Shown here piece after piece: positions 22,973 through 34,504 of a stretch of DNA of 64,000 nt. Both the position numbers and the translations under genes were made by a program. A model generated the notes under the pieces. It worked only from the letters and a program-made list of their open reading frames with translations, was not told the origin of the DNA and did no database searches. The stretch is from NCBI GenBank assembly GCA_021292165.1, contig CM037877.1:304362063-304426062 (forward strand), read 5' to 3'. Numbering within the stretch: the stretch's first letter is position 1; the number at the start of each line of letters is the position of its first letter. The stretch is from Shinisaurus crocodilurus (taxonomy: Eukaryota > Chordata > Lepidosauria > Squamata > Shinisauridae).

Positions 22973-23031
22973 TTGTAATAAAGGAAAAGTTGTTTCCGTT
23001 GTGTATTTCCAGTAAGAGCTCCAAGCAGGGC
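22973..23031 (-). other. Probable non-coding first exon of copy A
   Basis: A donor-like TTACAA|GTAGGAAA at 22973 aligns in position with CAGAAG|GTAGGTTC at 43318 upstream of copy B. Each lies just downstream, in gene direction, of the shared GAAA-type site. The transcription start is not fixed by sequence. Confidence 0.4.
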
Positions 23032-23065
23032 GGGAAAGCAGCAGTGAAAGCAAAGCGGAAGTGAC
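23032..23065 (-). promoter_or_regulatory. ISRE/IRF-like site upstream of copy A
   Basis: On the plus strand it reads GGGAAAGCAGCAGTGAAAGC then AAAGCGGAAGTGAC: spaced GAAA units like IRF/ISRE sites. GTGAAAGCAAA is conserved at the equivalent place upstream of copy B (43411-43440). VLIG genes are interferon-induced, which fits; the match to the strict consensus is imperfect. Confidence 0.45.
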
Positions 23066-23066
23066 T

Positions 23067-24055
23067 AACAGGAGGAGTTCGGTTCACTTAACCAGTTCCT
23101 CACCAAATTGGGACTGACTGAGCAATCCGAAGCAGAGTTCAGCTGTGCCCACTAGTTAATTTTAGACCCTGGATTTAATGGTCTCATTGGGGGGGGGGGT
23201 GTTGTTGTTGTTAGACAGCCTTGTGTGTTACTTCAGTTGTGAAGCACACAGCTAACATTTCTCATTCTCACACATACCAATCCATGCTTTCCAGCTGCTT
23301 CTACATTCCTGATATGTCAGAATGTTTGCCAATCCTGATAGAAGAGATACTCTGAGCATGTGCAGTTTTGCATCTTCAGCTCACTTGAATCCTAGCACCG
23401 TCATGAGTACAGGAATAAAATGGAGTTTGCTTCTGCTTCCCAGATGCCCTCGTCATCTGCCACTTTCTGGGTGGGCATTTGGGCCCCCGCTGGGCAACGG
23501 GACCATGGACCTTGGCCCCAAGGTCCAACCCTAGCCGTACCAGTAGCGGAGTTGGAGGGAGAGAGAGAGAGTGAAGAGGCGGAGGATCCATCCCTTCCAA
23601 AGGTTTCCCAGCTCACTCTGGCCAGGGTGGGGGCAGTTTTACTGCCTTAAATTCTCTGGTGTGTTTTTTCTTTACTTATTGAAACCAATGAGGGGTCAAC
23701 TACACTGGCTACAGACTGGTGTAGTAAATGGGCCCAATCCAAGACCACCCCCGCTCTCAGAATGCCCTGTTGCAGGGTGGCACTTTTACACCCGCTGAAT
23801 TTTCTGTGAACAGATTTTCCGCGACAGATGCGCTGCCCAGCCGGAGAGCTCTTCCCTGCCAAGAGAGGAGTCCTCCCACCCCATCCTCCAGATGGCTCTC
23901 CTAGGAGGGTTAGGAGACTGCTCTGCCTACTGAGCAGGCCTAGATAAGAGAACAGGTCCTTGTATGGACCAGTGGCTGACTAAAGACCAGGAACCAGAGG
24001 GTAGGAGTAACTGACAATGGGGTGGAGCAAGCAGTGGGGTCCAGGGAAGATCCGT
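23067..24055. other. Intergenic, no gene recognised
   Basis: Upstream of copy A. GC-richer around 23430-23660, with short overlapping open frames on both strands and a (GA)n run near 23560. No protein family or RNA gene is seen. Confidence 0.5.
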
Positions 24056-24240
24056 ATCATAAGGACTGGTGTCATTTAACTTGTTCGTAAATGATATGGA
24101 GTCAAGGGTGGGCACTGAAGCGGCTGAGTTTGTGGATGACACCAAATTATTTAAGATGGTGAAAAAGCATATTGCGAAGAGCTCCTAAAACGACCTCTCC
24201 TAAGAGTGAATGGACAGCAAAATGGCAAATATTTCATTAT
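24056..24240 (+). mobile_element. CR1 LINE reverse-transcriptase fragment
   Basis: The plus strand reads LFVNDMESRVGTEAAEFVDD followed by TKLFKM, the CR1 FxxD-type catalytic neighbourhood, then stop codons. It is short and dead. Confidence 0.7.
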
Positions 24241-24800
24241 TTATTTTATTTATATCCTGCCAATCTGCCAAAACTAGATCTCAAGGTGGCTAACAATAAT
24301 AAAATACAGATTAAAAATGAAATCTTAATTAAAACATAACATAAAAGCAGATCCATTAAAACACAATTAAAAACACAATGTAAAAGAAGTAGACAGCACC
24401 CAACCAATTATAAACTCCCCTTAGGCCTGTCTGAATAAAAATGTCATTGCCTGCAGGTTGAAGGACAGCAGAGAGGGAGCCAACCTGGCCTCACTCAGCT
24501 GGGAGTTCCATAGCCTGGGAGCAACCACCAAGAAGGCCCTGTCTCGCATCCCCACCAAGCATGCCTCAAATGGTGGCAGGACCAAGAGAAAGGCCTCCCT
24601 CAAAGATCTTAAAACATGGGTAGGCTCATGTGGGAGGAGGAGGAGGTCTCTCGGGTAGGCTAGTCCCAAGTCACATAGGGCTTTATAGGCCATAACCAGC
24701 AATTTGAATTCAAATATGGTTCAATGTAAGTGTAAAATCCTAACTTCACACTGAACTAGTGGTGATCAAGCAGGAAAGAGATCTTCTTGGGGTTGTGGTG
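24241..24800 (-). mobile_element. LINE 3' region, L2-like, degraded
   Basis: The minus strand encodes RAFLVVAPRLWNSQLS, the conserved C-terminal motif of L2-type polymerases (compare LAPRLWNSLP at about 36.88 kb). It is preceded in genomic order by a TATTTATATCCTGCC AT-rich 3' UTR. Boundaries are approximate. Confidence 0.6.
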
Positions 24801-24904
24801 GACAGCACAATAAAAGCATCATCTCAATGTGGTGGTGGTAAAAGCGAACCCCACATGTGATCATTAGGAAAGGAGTTTAAAGCAAGACTGCCAATATCAT
24901 AATG

Positions 24905-25045
24905 CCTCTATTTCAGGAGTAAGGAACCCCTGGCCCTCCAGATGTTGTTGGGAGTAGAAATTCCATCATCTCTGACCATGCTGGCTGGGGCTGATGGGAG
25001 GTGGAGTCCAACGACCTCTGCAGGGGCAACTGGCTCCCCTGCCCT
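24905..25045. mobile_element. Palindromic hAT-like MITE, CCAGATGTTGTTGG type
   Basis: CAGGAGTAAGGAACCCCTGG and CTCCAGATGTTGTTGG on the left face GTCCAACGACCTCTGCAGG and CTGGCTCCCCTGCC on the right. Confidence 0.65.
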
Positions 25046-25223
25046 GCTCTGTATAAATCTGTGACGCACCCACATAGGGATCCGGAGGCTCCCTCTCAAG
25101 AGCGGAAAAGGTGCCCAGACGGTAGGAGCATGCCCAGAAACATTTTGGCACTCAGTACCAGTTACAGTGGGTTGTGGGGGGGGGGAGTATTGTCCTCAGG
25201 CCCTGTTTGTGAATATCCTGGAG

Positions 25224-25336
25224 CAGTGTTCTCCGACCTTGGGTCCCCAGATGTTTTTGGCCTACAACTCCCAGCATGCCCCATGCTGGGAGTTGTAGAC
25301 CAAAAACATCTGGGGACCCAAGGTTGGAGAACACTG
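25224..25336. mobile_element. Palindromic hAT MITE, TGTTCTCCAACC family
   Basis: Inverted arms with a shortened centre (CATGCCCCATGCTGGG). Unlike the other copies, the flanking octamers do not match. Confidence 0.8.
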
Positions 25337-25479
25337 TGAGGCATCTGCTTGGTCAATGTGGAAGACAGGTGTTGGACTAGTTCAGGAGTTTTTGGGGCCC
25401 TGGGCGAGATGGGCCCCTGAGGAACTTCCCAGGAGGCACCTGCTAGCAGTCGGCATGGCCATGGCCATGGCGGCCATGT

Positions 25480-25503
25480 CTCTCTCTCTCTCTCTCTCTC
25501 AAA
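25480..25503. repeat. (TC)n microsatellite
   Basis: About 11 TC units followed by ACACACA. Confidence 0.85.
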
Positions 25504-26104
25504 CACACATGCAGAGAATAGCGGCCTCTTCAGCGCTGCTTCCTTATACTGCGGTGCCCTCTTGTGGCCAATAGTGATTATTCAAGCCTCACAGCGTCTT
25601 TCTCCTTTCAGTCGGTTGGGAGCGGGGATTCTCTCACTTGCCACGGCGGAGTCCTGGGGATTGTTGTAAGTTCCTGTGAGGAGGAACTAGGGCTCTCCAG
25701 CGGAAACTCAAGAGTTTCCAGGATTCTTTGGTGGAAGCCATGACCGTTGAAGGGCAGATGAAATGGGTTTCCCCGGTAGATATGCTTGCCCTTCTTGCCC
25801 TCTAAAGTTGGGGGAGGGAGGGGGACGCTGGCGCATCTGTATCCTGAGGTAAATGTTGCAAGGCATCGCTGAGATCAACAGTTCTTAAAGAGCAATGGAA
25901 ATGTATTTTCATCAAGGTAAGGAGGGAAGCTTCCTAATATATGTGTATGAAGCTAAAAACTGCTGGCCAGCTAACATGCGCCCCACTGGCACTGATGTTG
26001 TAAGTTGTTCAGATATATTCTCATTTGCTAGGGAGAAATTATTGGCGGTGGGGTGGGTGTTGACACACATATTGCAGGTTTAGAGAGAGGCAGTGAAAGG
26101 TCAG
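25504..26104. other. Intergenic, no gene recognised
   Basis: Unique-looking DNA between the palindromic elements and the copy B 3' end. It shows no open frame of note. Confidence 0.5.
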
Positions 26105-26271
26105 CATCAACCTTGCCATAATGAGTGAAGGTACAACCAGTATCACAACTATGGGCACTGCCTGAGATTCTAACAGAGAAATTACATAAATTTAACATAC
26201 AATTGAGTGATGCCAAACTTTGTTTGAAGCCTTTCCTTCAAGGCAGACTCCTCAAAGGTGTAGAGAGCATA
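26105..26271 (-). other. 3' flank of copy B, homologous to copy A 3' UTR
   Basis: Aligns by eye with about 4800-4979 (shared GAGATTCTAACAGAGAAAT-like segment and TTTGAAGCC near the stop). The duplication therefore extends past the coding end. Confidence 0.5.
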
Positions 26272-28319
26272 TTATATATTGTAGATTTCCTTCAAGGCCC
26301 TAAGTGCCTGTTCTTTGGTTATCTTCTTCCAGTCGTCTGGCAAATCAGCTGGCTGAGCCTTGTGCTCTCTGGCAAAATCATGATTGAACTCTTTAAAGAT
26401 GAACTTCCAATAATCAGAAGCATTGATACTGGGATCTGGTTGGATGAGCCAGTCTGGATAATAGACACGATAATCTTTGTATGGATGCCATTTCTCTTTT
26501 GTGTCCGAATTTTTGAAACAGACATTGGAAACCACATGAGAGGAGCAAAAAGAACAATCAAGCTTTCTAGTCTTATCCCATTTGCATGTTCCCAGTCCTT
26601 GAGGTTGATGGACTGATGCAAAATGCTCCTTGTGCTCTTTCCCTCCAGCTTCGCAGGGGACTTTGCAGAAGGGACACTGCTCCCCACAGCCAAACACTCG
26701 CTTGAAGAACTCATCCTGGGGCTTCACAGATAGTTTGGAGAGTTTGGATTCGCTATCTGAGGCTTCAAACTCAGATAATATTTCACCTTGCAGATCAGAA
26801 AGGAATCTAACAACACAGTCAGAAAATCGGCCAGGATCGTAAGTGTTTTTAAACAGTATCCCTACTAGACTATCCTTAGAAATTACCAACTCCTTCTGTG
26901 TTTCTTGGCAAAAAGTGTCCAAAAATTCTGAGATTGTCTCAACACCTTTATCCTTCAAATTTGTCAAGACTTCCTGAATTGTATTTACTATTGCAGAGAG
27001 CATGTTTTTCTCCAGATCCCTCAGTTTCTCATTTTGCCTATAAGGATTCAATGTGTGTGTCCAGATCCAGTCCTTGACAAACTCTTTGTAGGCCTTGATG
27101 TACTTCACATATTGGTTGAAATCCATTTTTTCCAGTAGCTCCTTCAGAACAGTAAACTGGAAGAAGCTCCGACTCGCATATTCCATGGACTGTGCACCAG
27201 AGAGAATGCCATCCACTATTTCTATTCCAAGTCTTTTGTTCATGTAATCCACGAGGGCAGGATGGAGACACTGGTCACAGAAATCCTTCGCCCTGTTTTG
27301 CTGGGCATCCTTTTCCAGATAAAGATCTCTGAATGTGGACAAATACAGAAGCTTTATTTTCTCTAAGCATTCCTGGGGATCATTTGCCTCAATGAACTCT
27401 TCATGCATCTTCTGAAACCAAAGTGCTGTATCTCCCAAAATGTGTAGTTTTAGGTCCACTTCAAAGCAAGAAGTTGTTTGAAGTTTTTCAACTGTAGGCT
27501 GTTGAAGTTTTTCATTGATCATACGCAGAAGTTCCCCACAATAGGTGTCAGCATAATCTCCCTTGGAATTGATCTTTTCACAAATATATGACATGCATTC
27601 AACCTTCAACGAGTGAGCAAATTCTCCCACTTTGTCTAAAAGCATCTTTTGTGAAAATGTCATGCGATCAAAGAGTGATGAGTGTATATACTCTTCTTTT
27701 ATTTGGAAGGTCCCTATTGTATAGCTGGACAAACATTTGGCTTCCAGCTGTTTTTGTTTAATTCTACTCCCTCAATGGGCCAACTGCTTGCTCAGATATA
27801 ATTCCATCTCTGCATGTATTTCACGTTTCTCTAAGGGACGGGGTGCTATTTCTGTCAATGTTTTGCTCCACATTCTTTCAAATTCACTTTTCAGTTCTTC
27901 ATCTCCTAATCTGCACTCTTTTTTCTTACATTCTTCAAGAAGCACATCAACCTTCTCTTCAATTGTTTTCAAATATCCAGCTTGGAGCTCATCCAGCTTG
28001 TGCCGACCCTTTTTAATCTGAACAGCTTCCTCACATTTGCTAGAAAAATAATGTTCAAGTTCAAGCCTGAGACTGTTGCCACTCCGGACAAAATCTTCTC
28101 TATACTTCTCTACCAAATTCAGATTTGCTGCTCCACTATCAAGGTAGGCATTCAAGCTGTTCAAAATCTGCTGTTCTCCAGCCAATAACTTCATTTGAAG
28201 TTCATGTTCCCAGGTGCCACGACCAAGTTCATCAGGAGAAGAATTCTATATCAATGTCTCCTGCTCAGATACCCAGAGGTGTATGTCTCGGCGGAAACCC
28301 CAGTCCCATTCAGAATATT
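26272..28319 (-). pseudogene. Copy B large exon, out-of-frame C-terminal part
   Basis: Homologous to copy A residues beyond about 1150. It is open in two pieces (about 28194-27772 and 27732-26272) separated by TGA at 27774-27772, with TAG at 28248-28246 further upstream. The Cys-rich [12 protein letters not shown] motif and the YYPDW motif are conserved. This says the lesions are young relative to the duplication. Confidence 0.85.
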
Positions 28320-30979
28320 TCATGGAGAGATGGTTTTATAGGCTTCAGCTATGAGGCTGTTCCGGAAGCTGAAGATGTTCTCATGTTTCACAGCATTCCA
28401 CAGACACTTCACCCATTCAATAAACTGAGGGATGTCCTTGGGAGAATTATTCATTGAGCGGTTCCTTATGAATTTGAAGATGTACTTTTTAAACTCAAAG
28501 ACCTTTTCACTGTATCCTCTGTCGACTGCAGCCATAGGAGGGACTCCATGCCACAGACCTGGGATGTACCAATTGTGCTTTTCTGGGTCATAGTCCATGA
28601 TGTCTGAAAATGTGATATTCCTGACAATTTTTTCCATTTTTGCTGCTGCCTTGGTCATTTCATTGAGCTGTTCCAAAAGGTGTTTCCTGTCCCTCATGTT
28701 TTGGTCATGTGCAGAGACATCACTGACATTCTGATGAACAAATTGGCAGTTGGGTTTTTGCCCGATCCCCTCCATCCTGAGGAAGGCATGGGTCACGATT
28801 TGCAGGATGTCCTTCATTTCAGTGGCGTGCTCCATAGACATGTTCACTACTGTGATGTCACTCAGCCCAATTACTAGAGTGGCCAACTCATTGTCATGTC
28901 GATAGCTGTCTTCCAGGTGGGCCAGTTCTGGGGCTTTCAAGCCTTCTGTATCAATGACCAAGATGAAATCACAGTAGAGCTCCTGGAACAAGTTTTCTCT
29001 GACCTTAAGGAGTGTCATGAAGGCACCTCGTGTACATCGGCCACTGCTGACAGCAAACTGCAGCCCAAACATGGTGTTGAGAAGGGTGGATTTCCCAATG
29101 CCTTGCACCCCCAGCACAGTTATCACCATCATTTTGGATCGACCTCCTAGTTTCTTATGAAGGTTAGTCAGAACATCAGTTATCCATTGCAAGGGAATGT
29201 TGGATGCATCTCCATCAATCAGCTCTAGAGGAAACCCTTCCAGCATCAGGTCAGCTGCAATACTGGAGAAATCAACAAATTTCTTTTTGGGGTTTGCTAT
29301 TTTGTCCTCTTTAGCCGGTGAACACTCAGCCTCATAAAGTTGCCCCAGCTCACGCATGAAATGCTCAACTCCCAAGGAAGAGGAAGATATCTGTTGGTCT
29401 ATTTTTGCTAGCTCCTGGCCATCCTCTCCTAAAGTCTTGCATTTCCCTTTGTACTTGGCCCGTAACTCGGACAGCGTCTCCCTAGCAATGTGATCCAGGT
29501 TAAATTTTACCCATTTCAAGAAGTAGTGCTTCTCTTCTGACTTCAATTCTTCAATGGCTTTGATAAAATTACTGAAGCCACAGCTGAGTTCACACTCATT
29601 CTGTTGTTTGCGCAGGTCCAACAGTTTGACTTTCAGTTCTGATCTGTACTTTTCTGAATGTTTGTCCCCTTGTCTTTCCATTCTGCACAGTTCCTTCTCC
29701 ACCTTTGTCAGTGATTTCCAGAGATCATCTTGGAGTTTCAGAAATTCTTTCTTGTAAGCGGTTACATCTTTTATGTCTCCTGTGATTTCTTGAGCACATC
29801 TGCGAGCGTTCTGACATTCCTGGCGGTCCTCATCCACCTGGATCTCAAGCTCACGGGCCACGACAGCCATCTCCTCTATACTCATACTCTTGGGTGGGGA
29901 GTGGATTATTTTTCTAAAGATAGAATGTAGCTTTCCTACAAACTCTGCCTTATTGGTTGTGGCAGATTTCACTAGTAAAGATGAACTGTCAAGTTTCAGT
30001 ACTGGAACTAATTTCTTTAAGAAATCCATAGTTTTAGGATATTTATCGTAATGTTCTAGGATGAAGTAGAACTGAGTTGATGGTTCCTTGAATGATGACA
30101 AGAGGTCATATTCTCTCTCATCAATACATTCAGCAAATATAAACACAGCTGAGGAGACACGTGTTAAAAAGGTGAATTGCATCCGGTGCTTCTTAACATC
30201 TCCCCGGAGATTCACAATTGCAGTTGGCTTTGGGAAGAGATCTGAGCTCTTCTGCCCTGCTGGGAAATACCAGGCCATCTCTACCAGCCCATCAGCAATT
30301 TCTCGAGGGATGTTTCCACACTCCATGTCTCGATGTATGAAGAAATTGTGGTGCTGCTGGGAGGGACTGAGGGACACATTGAGAAGTTTGGACTTGGAGA
30401 GGCTCAAGGTCCCCATCCGCACAAAGGAGATAGTCGGCATGGACGTCAGCACCAGGCTCTCCTCCCTAAAACCTCTGCTTTTGGCCAGGGAATGGGGCCT
30501 CCATATTTTCACAATGTCCCTCATGGCCCAGAGCATCAGGGTGCACTTGGGAGTCTCCAGGGTAGGCAGAAGCAAAGGCAGGGCAAACTGGCACAGGGAC
30601 ATTTTGAGGAGGATCTCCTGTTGGAGGAAACTGTCAGAGCAAAGCAGAACAGCACAGATGACATCAAGGGGATTCACAGACACCTTCCTAGGCATCTCAG
30701 GAGTGAAGAAATTAGTATCACCAGTTCTCTTTTCTTCTTCCTTTTCTCTCAGGCTTCCATCATCAGATGTGTCCTGCTCTAGGCTTGTGCTCCTGGCAGT
30801 CACATTCAGAGCCAGGACCTTCTGCAGAAAATGCCAAGGCAAGTCCTCTAGTGCACGAGGGGTGCATTCCTCCAGACTCTCTGAACGGATTTCCAGGAGC
30901 TCTTGGAGGGAGAGTTTGTTGTTCTTGCACTTCCAGAGCTTTAATTTAGTGAGAAGGTCCAACAGTGCTTTTCTTCTTT
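28320..30979 (-). CDS. Copy B large exon, intact N-terminal part with GTPase domain
   Basis: The acceptor is TCTTTCTACAG at 30980; phase 1 in, reading ERRKALLDLLTKLKLWKCKN. It is open for 886 codons to the frameshift-induced TGA. The GTPase core ([19 protein letters not shown]) is close to copy A, roughly nine in ten residues by eye. If expressed, it would be a truncated VLIG GTPase that could interfere with or modulate the full-length protein; this is inference. Confidence 0.75.
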
Positions 30980-31729
30980 CTGTAGAAAGATTTTTTTAAA
31001 AATTTTTTATTCATTTGTTTATATCAGGAGTGCCTAGTTAGACTGCCCGAGCCTCTGCCTCATCCCCTTTCCTTTCCCATCATGCAGATACATTTGCAAC
31101 ATAGGAGTAATTACATTTTATGTGCCCCAGATTGCTAATTATTCAACAGGATAATGTGGTGAGCAAGACTCAGGCAAGAGATGTCACTGAGAGCAACAGG
31201 TATGTGGGGAGGGTTCCAGTCCTGCGCTCAGTCCTAAGATCAGTGACTGGGGTCTCTTAGGGCATATGTTAGCTGCACCTTCTGTTATAAAAGAGAAACA
31301 TTTGTCGGGGAGCCTGTTGCTCTGCCACCCACAGCCACATCCCTTGGTGCTGGGCAAGGGCCCCTGCCACTTTCTAAGGTTTTACATTTAAAAATTATAA
31401 AAAGTTAATCATGGGTGGCCGAGCGCACCTCAAAGTGGAGCTCTGGCCTCCAGCTACCTGCCATCTTCATCTCCTTTACCCAGAATGCTTCTGGGGCCCC
31501 TGTAGGCTCAGAGGCATTCTGAGGAAAAGAAGACGGCAGGCAGGTGGAGGCCGGTACTTTGCTTCTCAGCATGCCTGGCCACCTGTGGAAAAAAATGCAT
31601 TCCAAAAAAAGGGAAAGGGCCCCTTGGCACTGCCTGATAAGCTTGCGGGTCTCAGAATGGCAGTGGGGCAACCGGGGCTGAGGGGTAGGGAGGAGGAGTT
31701 GTGTGCTTGTATGTAATGAATTAATGGGG

Positions 31730-31900
31730 AGGGTGCTTGCACACGTGTGCGTGAATGGATGTATGGATGCGTGTGTACATGTGCGTGCGTGTGGGGGGAA
31801 GAAGGAGTTTCAGGGTGAGTAATCCATGGAGAGAAAGTGCGTACATGTGCATCTGCGTATGGGTGATTATCCAAGTGTGTGTGTGTGTTGAGTTGGCTGG
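31730..31900. repeat. GT-rich degenerate microsatellite
   Basis: Interrupted TGTG/CGTG runs (for example GTGTGTACATGTGCGTGCGT) over about 170 bases. Confidence 0.6.
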
Positions 31901-32660
31901 CAGAGGGGAAATTAGTGGACTCAAGAGTTGAACAAACAGAAATTGATTTTTGGGTAATGAATTTGGCAAGAGTTGACTTGGGGGGTGATCTTGTTCATTG
32001 GGGGAATACATAAATGTTAGAGGAATTTACTCAGAGGTGATTTGGGAAAATTAATTGGCTTCTCTTCTATGAAATGGGTGTTCCACTTGTAGCATAACAC
32101 TGCAGGATGAAAGGAGTGGCTTTGGGTTTGGAGTTCAGTTCCCACCTCTGCCTAGTATTTATGTTCTCGGGCAAGTTACTGGTCTTTCAGCGTCATCAGT
32201 TTGTCTTCTGTGAAATGGGTACTTTGCGACTGCCCACGCCCACTGTGGCAGCCATTTTGTGATGGCATCCACAACACTCTCAAAATTCCAAATGTGCCCA
32301 CTTGCCCAGAAATGTTGGAGACCCCTGTCTTAAGGGATGCCTAGTAGGAAAGCACATGTGTATAGTGTGCCAAACATTCCAGATCGTGCCCTGGTTTGGG
32401 CTCTCTGGCTGGAATCAAAACAGATTGCATTCATTGTGAATAACTGCATAGAGTGTTACATAATTTATTCTGCTCTTATATTTTAGAGATTTTTTTTAGC
32501 AACCCATGGAAATCAGCGGGAATTAGAAGGCGGTGGACGTGGACATGTCCACAGGCTCTCTTCCACAAGTATGAGAACTGCAGGATTCCAAATATATGCA
32601 AAAACAAAGAAGCAAATAGTAGTTCTCAAGATGCAAAACATCTCGAATGTTCTTCTAAAC

Positions 32661-32731
32661 CAGTGTTCTCCAACCTTGGGTCCCCAGATGTTTTTGGCCT
32701 ACAACTCCCAGCATGCCCCAGCTGAACACTG
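32661..32731. mobile_element. Collapsed copy of the TGTTCTCCAACC hAT MITE
   Basis: One full arm (CAGTGTTCTCCAACC… to CATGCCCCAGC) joins directly to the last bases of the other (TGAACACTG). Flanking octamers TTCTAAAC and CTCTAAAC match at 7 of 8. The central deletion probably arose by replication slippage in the hairpin. Confidence 0.75.
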
Positions 32732-33059
32732 CTCTAAACTGATATGCTCTAATTGACATATTATGGATCTTTTTATTGTAGCCACACTAGACATGACATC
32801 CAGTGGCAGCTGGTATTCCCCATAGCATTTTCTCTTTTTACAAAACGACAAAATTTCTCTTTTTACAATTCTGCAGATTGCATAGGCTGCAATCTGCAGA
32901 AGAAGGCACATATGGGAAAAGGGGCTTCATATCCCTTTCTCCTCCATCAGTTTTTCTGCTAAAAACAAAGCCCCATCTCCAAGGTACCTATATCGTTACC
33001 CCATATCTCTATGGGGGAAATAACTGCAGCCCTCCCCCGCCTCCCCGTGGGCCCTTCCA

Positions 33060-33270
33060 GATGGAGGGCCTCTAGCACTACCAGTGAGAAGACATTGTGC
33101 AGCTATTACGTCTTTTATTTCTTTTCTGCTGTAAGAGGAAAGACGGAAGAAGTGGTGGGAAAACACAGGAGGGGAACAACTTGAGGACAACAACATCTGG
33201 ACACCCTGTAAATCTGCATGAATGAGGCAGGGCAATGGCACCATAAAAGCCTCATCTGCAAGCAGCCTCA
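33060..33270. repeat. Block shared with VLIG copy A (17150-17370)
   Basis: See the copy A entry. Here the block lies on the 3' side of the linker exon, whereas in copy A it lies on the 5' side of exon 4. Confidence 0.5.
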
Positions 33271-33386
33271 AAGCACTGATGGTACCTCGAAAAGCAAGTG
33301 TTGGAACTGAAAAATTCCAGGCAGTAAACAACAGACTCACACAAGTGAGTCAATCAAGCTACGCACAGGATTGGTGCAGGATGTAC

Positions 33387-33452
33387 CTTCAGCAAACTGT
33401 TCCTCCTCTTGTTCTATCCTTCCTTGCGGAGTTCCACCTTCTTGCTTCTGAC
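33387..33452 (-). CDS. Copy B linker exon (acidic repeat)
   Basis: A 66-base exon with acceptor TTTTTCAG and donor GAAG|GTACAT, phase 1 at both ends. It encodes GQKQEGGTPQGRIEQEEEQF and then AE, resembling copy A exons 4 and 5 but two codons shorter. It keeps the frame between the CARD exon and the large exon. Confidence 0.65.
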
Positions 33453-33877
33453 CTGAAAAATTCAGCCATCAAACTAAAAAAGCAAAATGATTCAGGTGCT
33501 CCTAAACAATTATTCCTATATCCAAGCAGAGTCCTAGGAATGAGGCAGCCAATGCCAAGAATTGGTTTACCTTGAAGTCTTTCAGCTAGAGTAGTAGCTC
33601 TGAATAGAGTTGGAGAAATGTTTGGGAAACCTCGGAACCAAAATTGGGATGTCCCTTTAGACCCGCCCCTCCTCTCTCACCTGCCAGTCTCCCATCTTCC
33701 TCCCTTCCCTTTCTGCCTCTTGAAACAGTCCAGGAATAAAGCGGGGAGAGAGATGGAGACCTGAGCAAACAGGTATGAGAGAAGGAATCTCCCTTGTATG
33801 CAGTTTACTGGCATGCTCTTGTTTTATGTTTTCTCCCTGCCTTTAAAAGCTGGGCAGGGAGGGAGACTGTGGCTTAC

Positions 33878-34039
33878 GCTGGCTCAGCTTGTCTGAGTGT
33901 GGAAAGCTAAGCAGGGTCAAGCCTGGTTATTACTTGGATGGGAGACCCCTCTTCTCATTTCCTGCATTGAGCAGGGCAGGGGGTTGGACTTGATAGCCTT
34001 GTAGGCTCCTTCCAACTCTATGATCTATGAAATCTATGA
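33878..34039 (+). mobile_element. 5S rRNA-derived SINE with CR1-like tail
   Basis: GCTGGCTCAGCTTGTCTGAG head, AAGCTAAGCAGGGTCAAGCC, CTTGGATGGGAGACC, and tail GGGTTGGACTTGATAGCC…CTATGATCTATGAAATC. It lies directly against the possible exon relic at 34045-34133. Confidence 0.88.
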
Positions 34040-34044
34040 AGCAA

Positions 34045-34133
34045 ATCACACCAGATACAGGAAGAATCTTCCTCCATTGCATACAGTTCAACCAGTTCCT
34101 TCTTGCCTGGCTTGATTTCGGGGCTGCAACCTG
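34045..34133 (-). pseudogene. Possible broken second-CARD exon of copy B
   Basis: Behind an acceptor-like CCTGCAG at 34134, the phase 1 frame reads CSPEIKPGKKELVELYAMEE and then DSSCIWCDLL. This loosely resembles the start of the copy A second CARD ([20 protein letters not shown]). A 5S SINE follows a few bases downstream and nothing CARD-like continues beyond it. The phase differs from copy A exon 3, so this may be coincidence. Confidence 0.25.
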
Positions 34134-34504
34134 CAGGAAAAGACCAGTGCAGGGGAAGAGGCTACAGTGGGACAAGCAAGCCCAGTTTTTAAAGGTCCCA
34201 GAGATGACCAGGTGTTTGCAGCTATCATTATAAAAGAAAGTACTTTGGGAAACTTCTTTCTTTGCCCCCTTTGTTGCTTTTGGACTTTCAATGTTATTCT
34301 GTAGAAGCAAACATTTTAGGAAGAAAAATAATTATTTGTAGCAAAATGCCATGTTTGCAAAGAGTTTCAAATGGATTTGGGGAAGCTGTTAGTTAATGTG
34401 CCTTTCTGGTGTTCATTTGTATGTAGGATTGCAATCACTTTTTCAGAATTGCTTCTATAACCTCTCTGGGCTCTGTTAACTAAGAACCCCCCAAATTAGT
34501 ATCT

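Larger units (their letters stand above)
30980..33386 (-). other. Copy B intron before the large exon
   Basis: Contains a GT-rich stretch (31730-31900), one collapsed palindromic hAT copy (32661-32731) and the block shared with copy A (33060-33270). No equivalent of copy A exon 5 was recognised. Confidence 0.5.

Noticed and set aside
26272..28319. Treating the copy B breaks as short introns
   Set aside because: The breaks are a 2-base insertion and single-base nonsense changes relative to copy A, without splice sites nearby.
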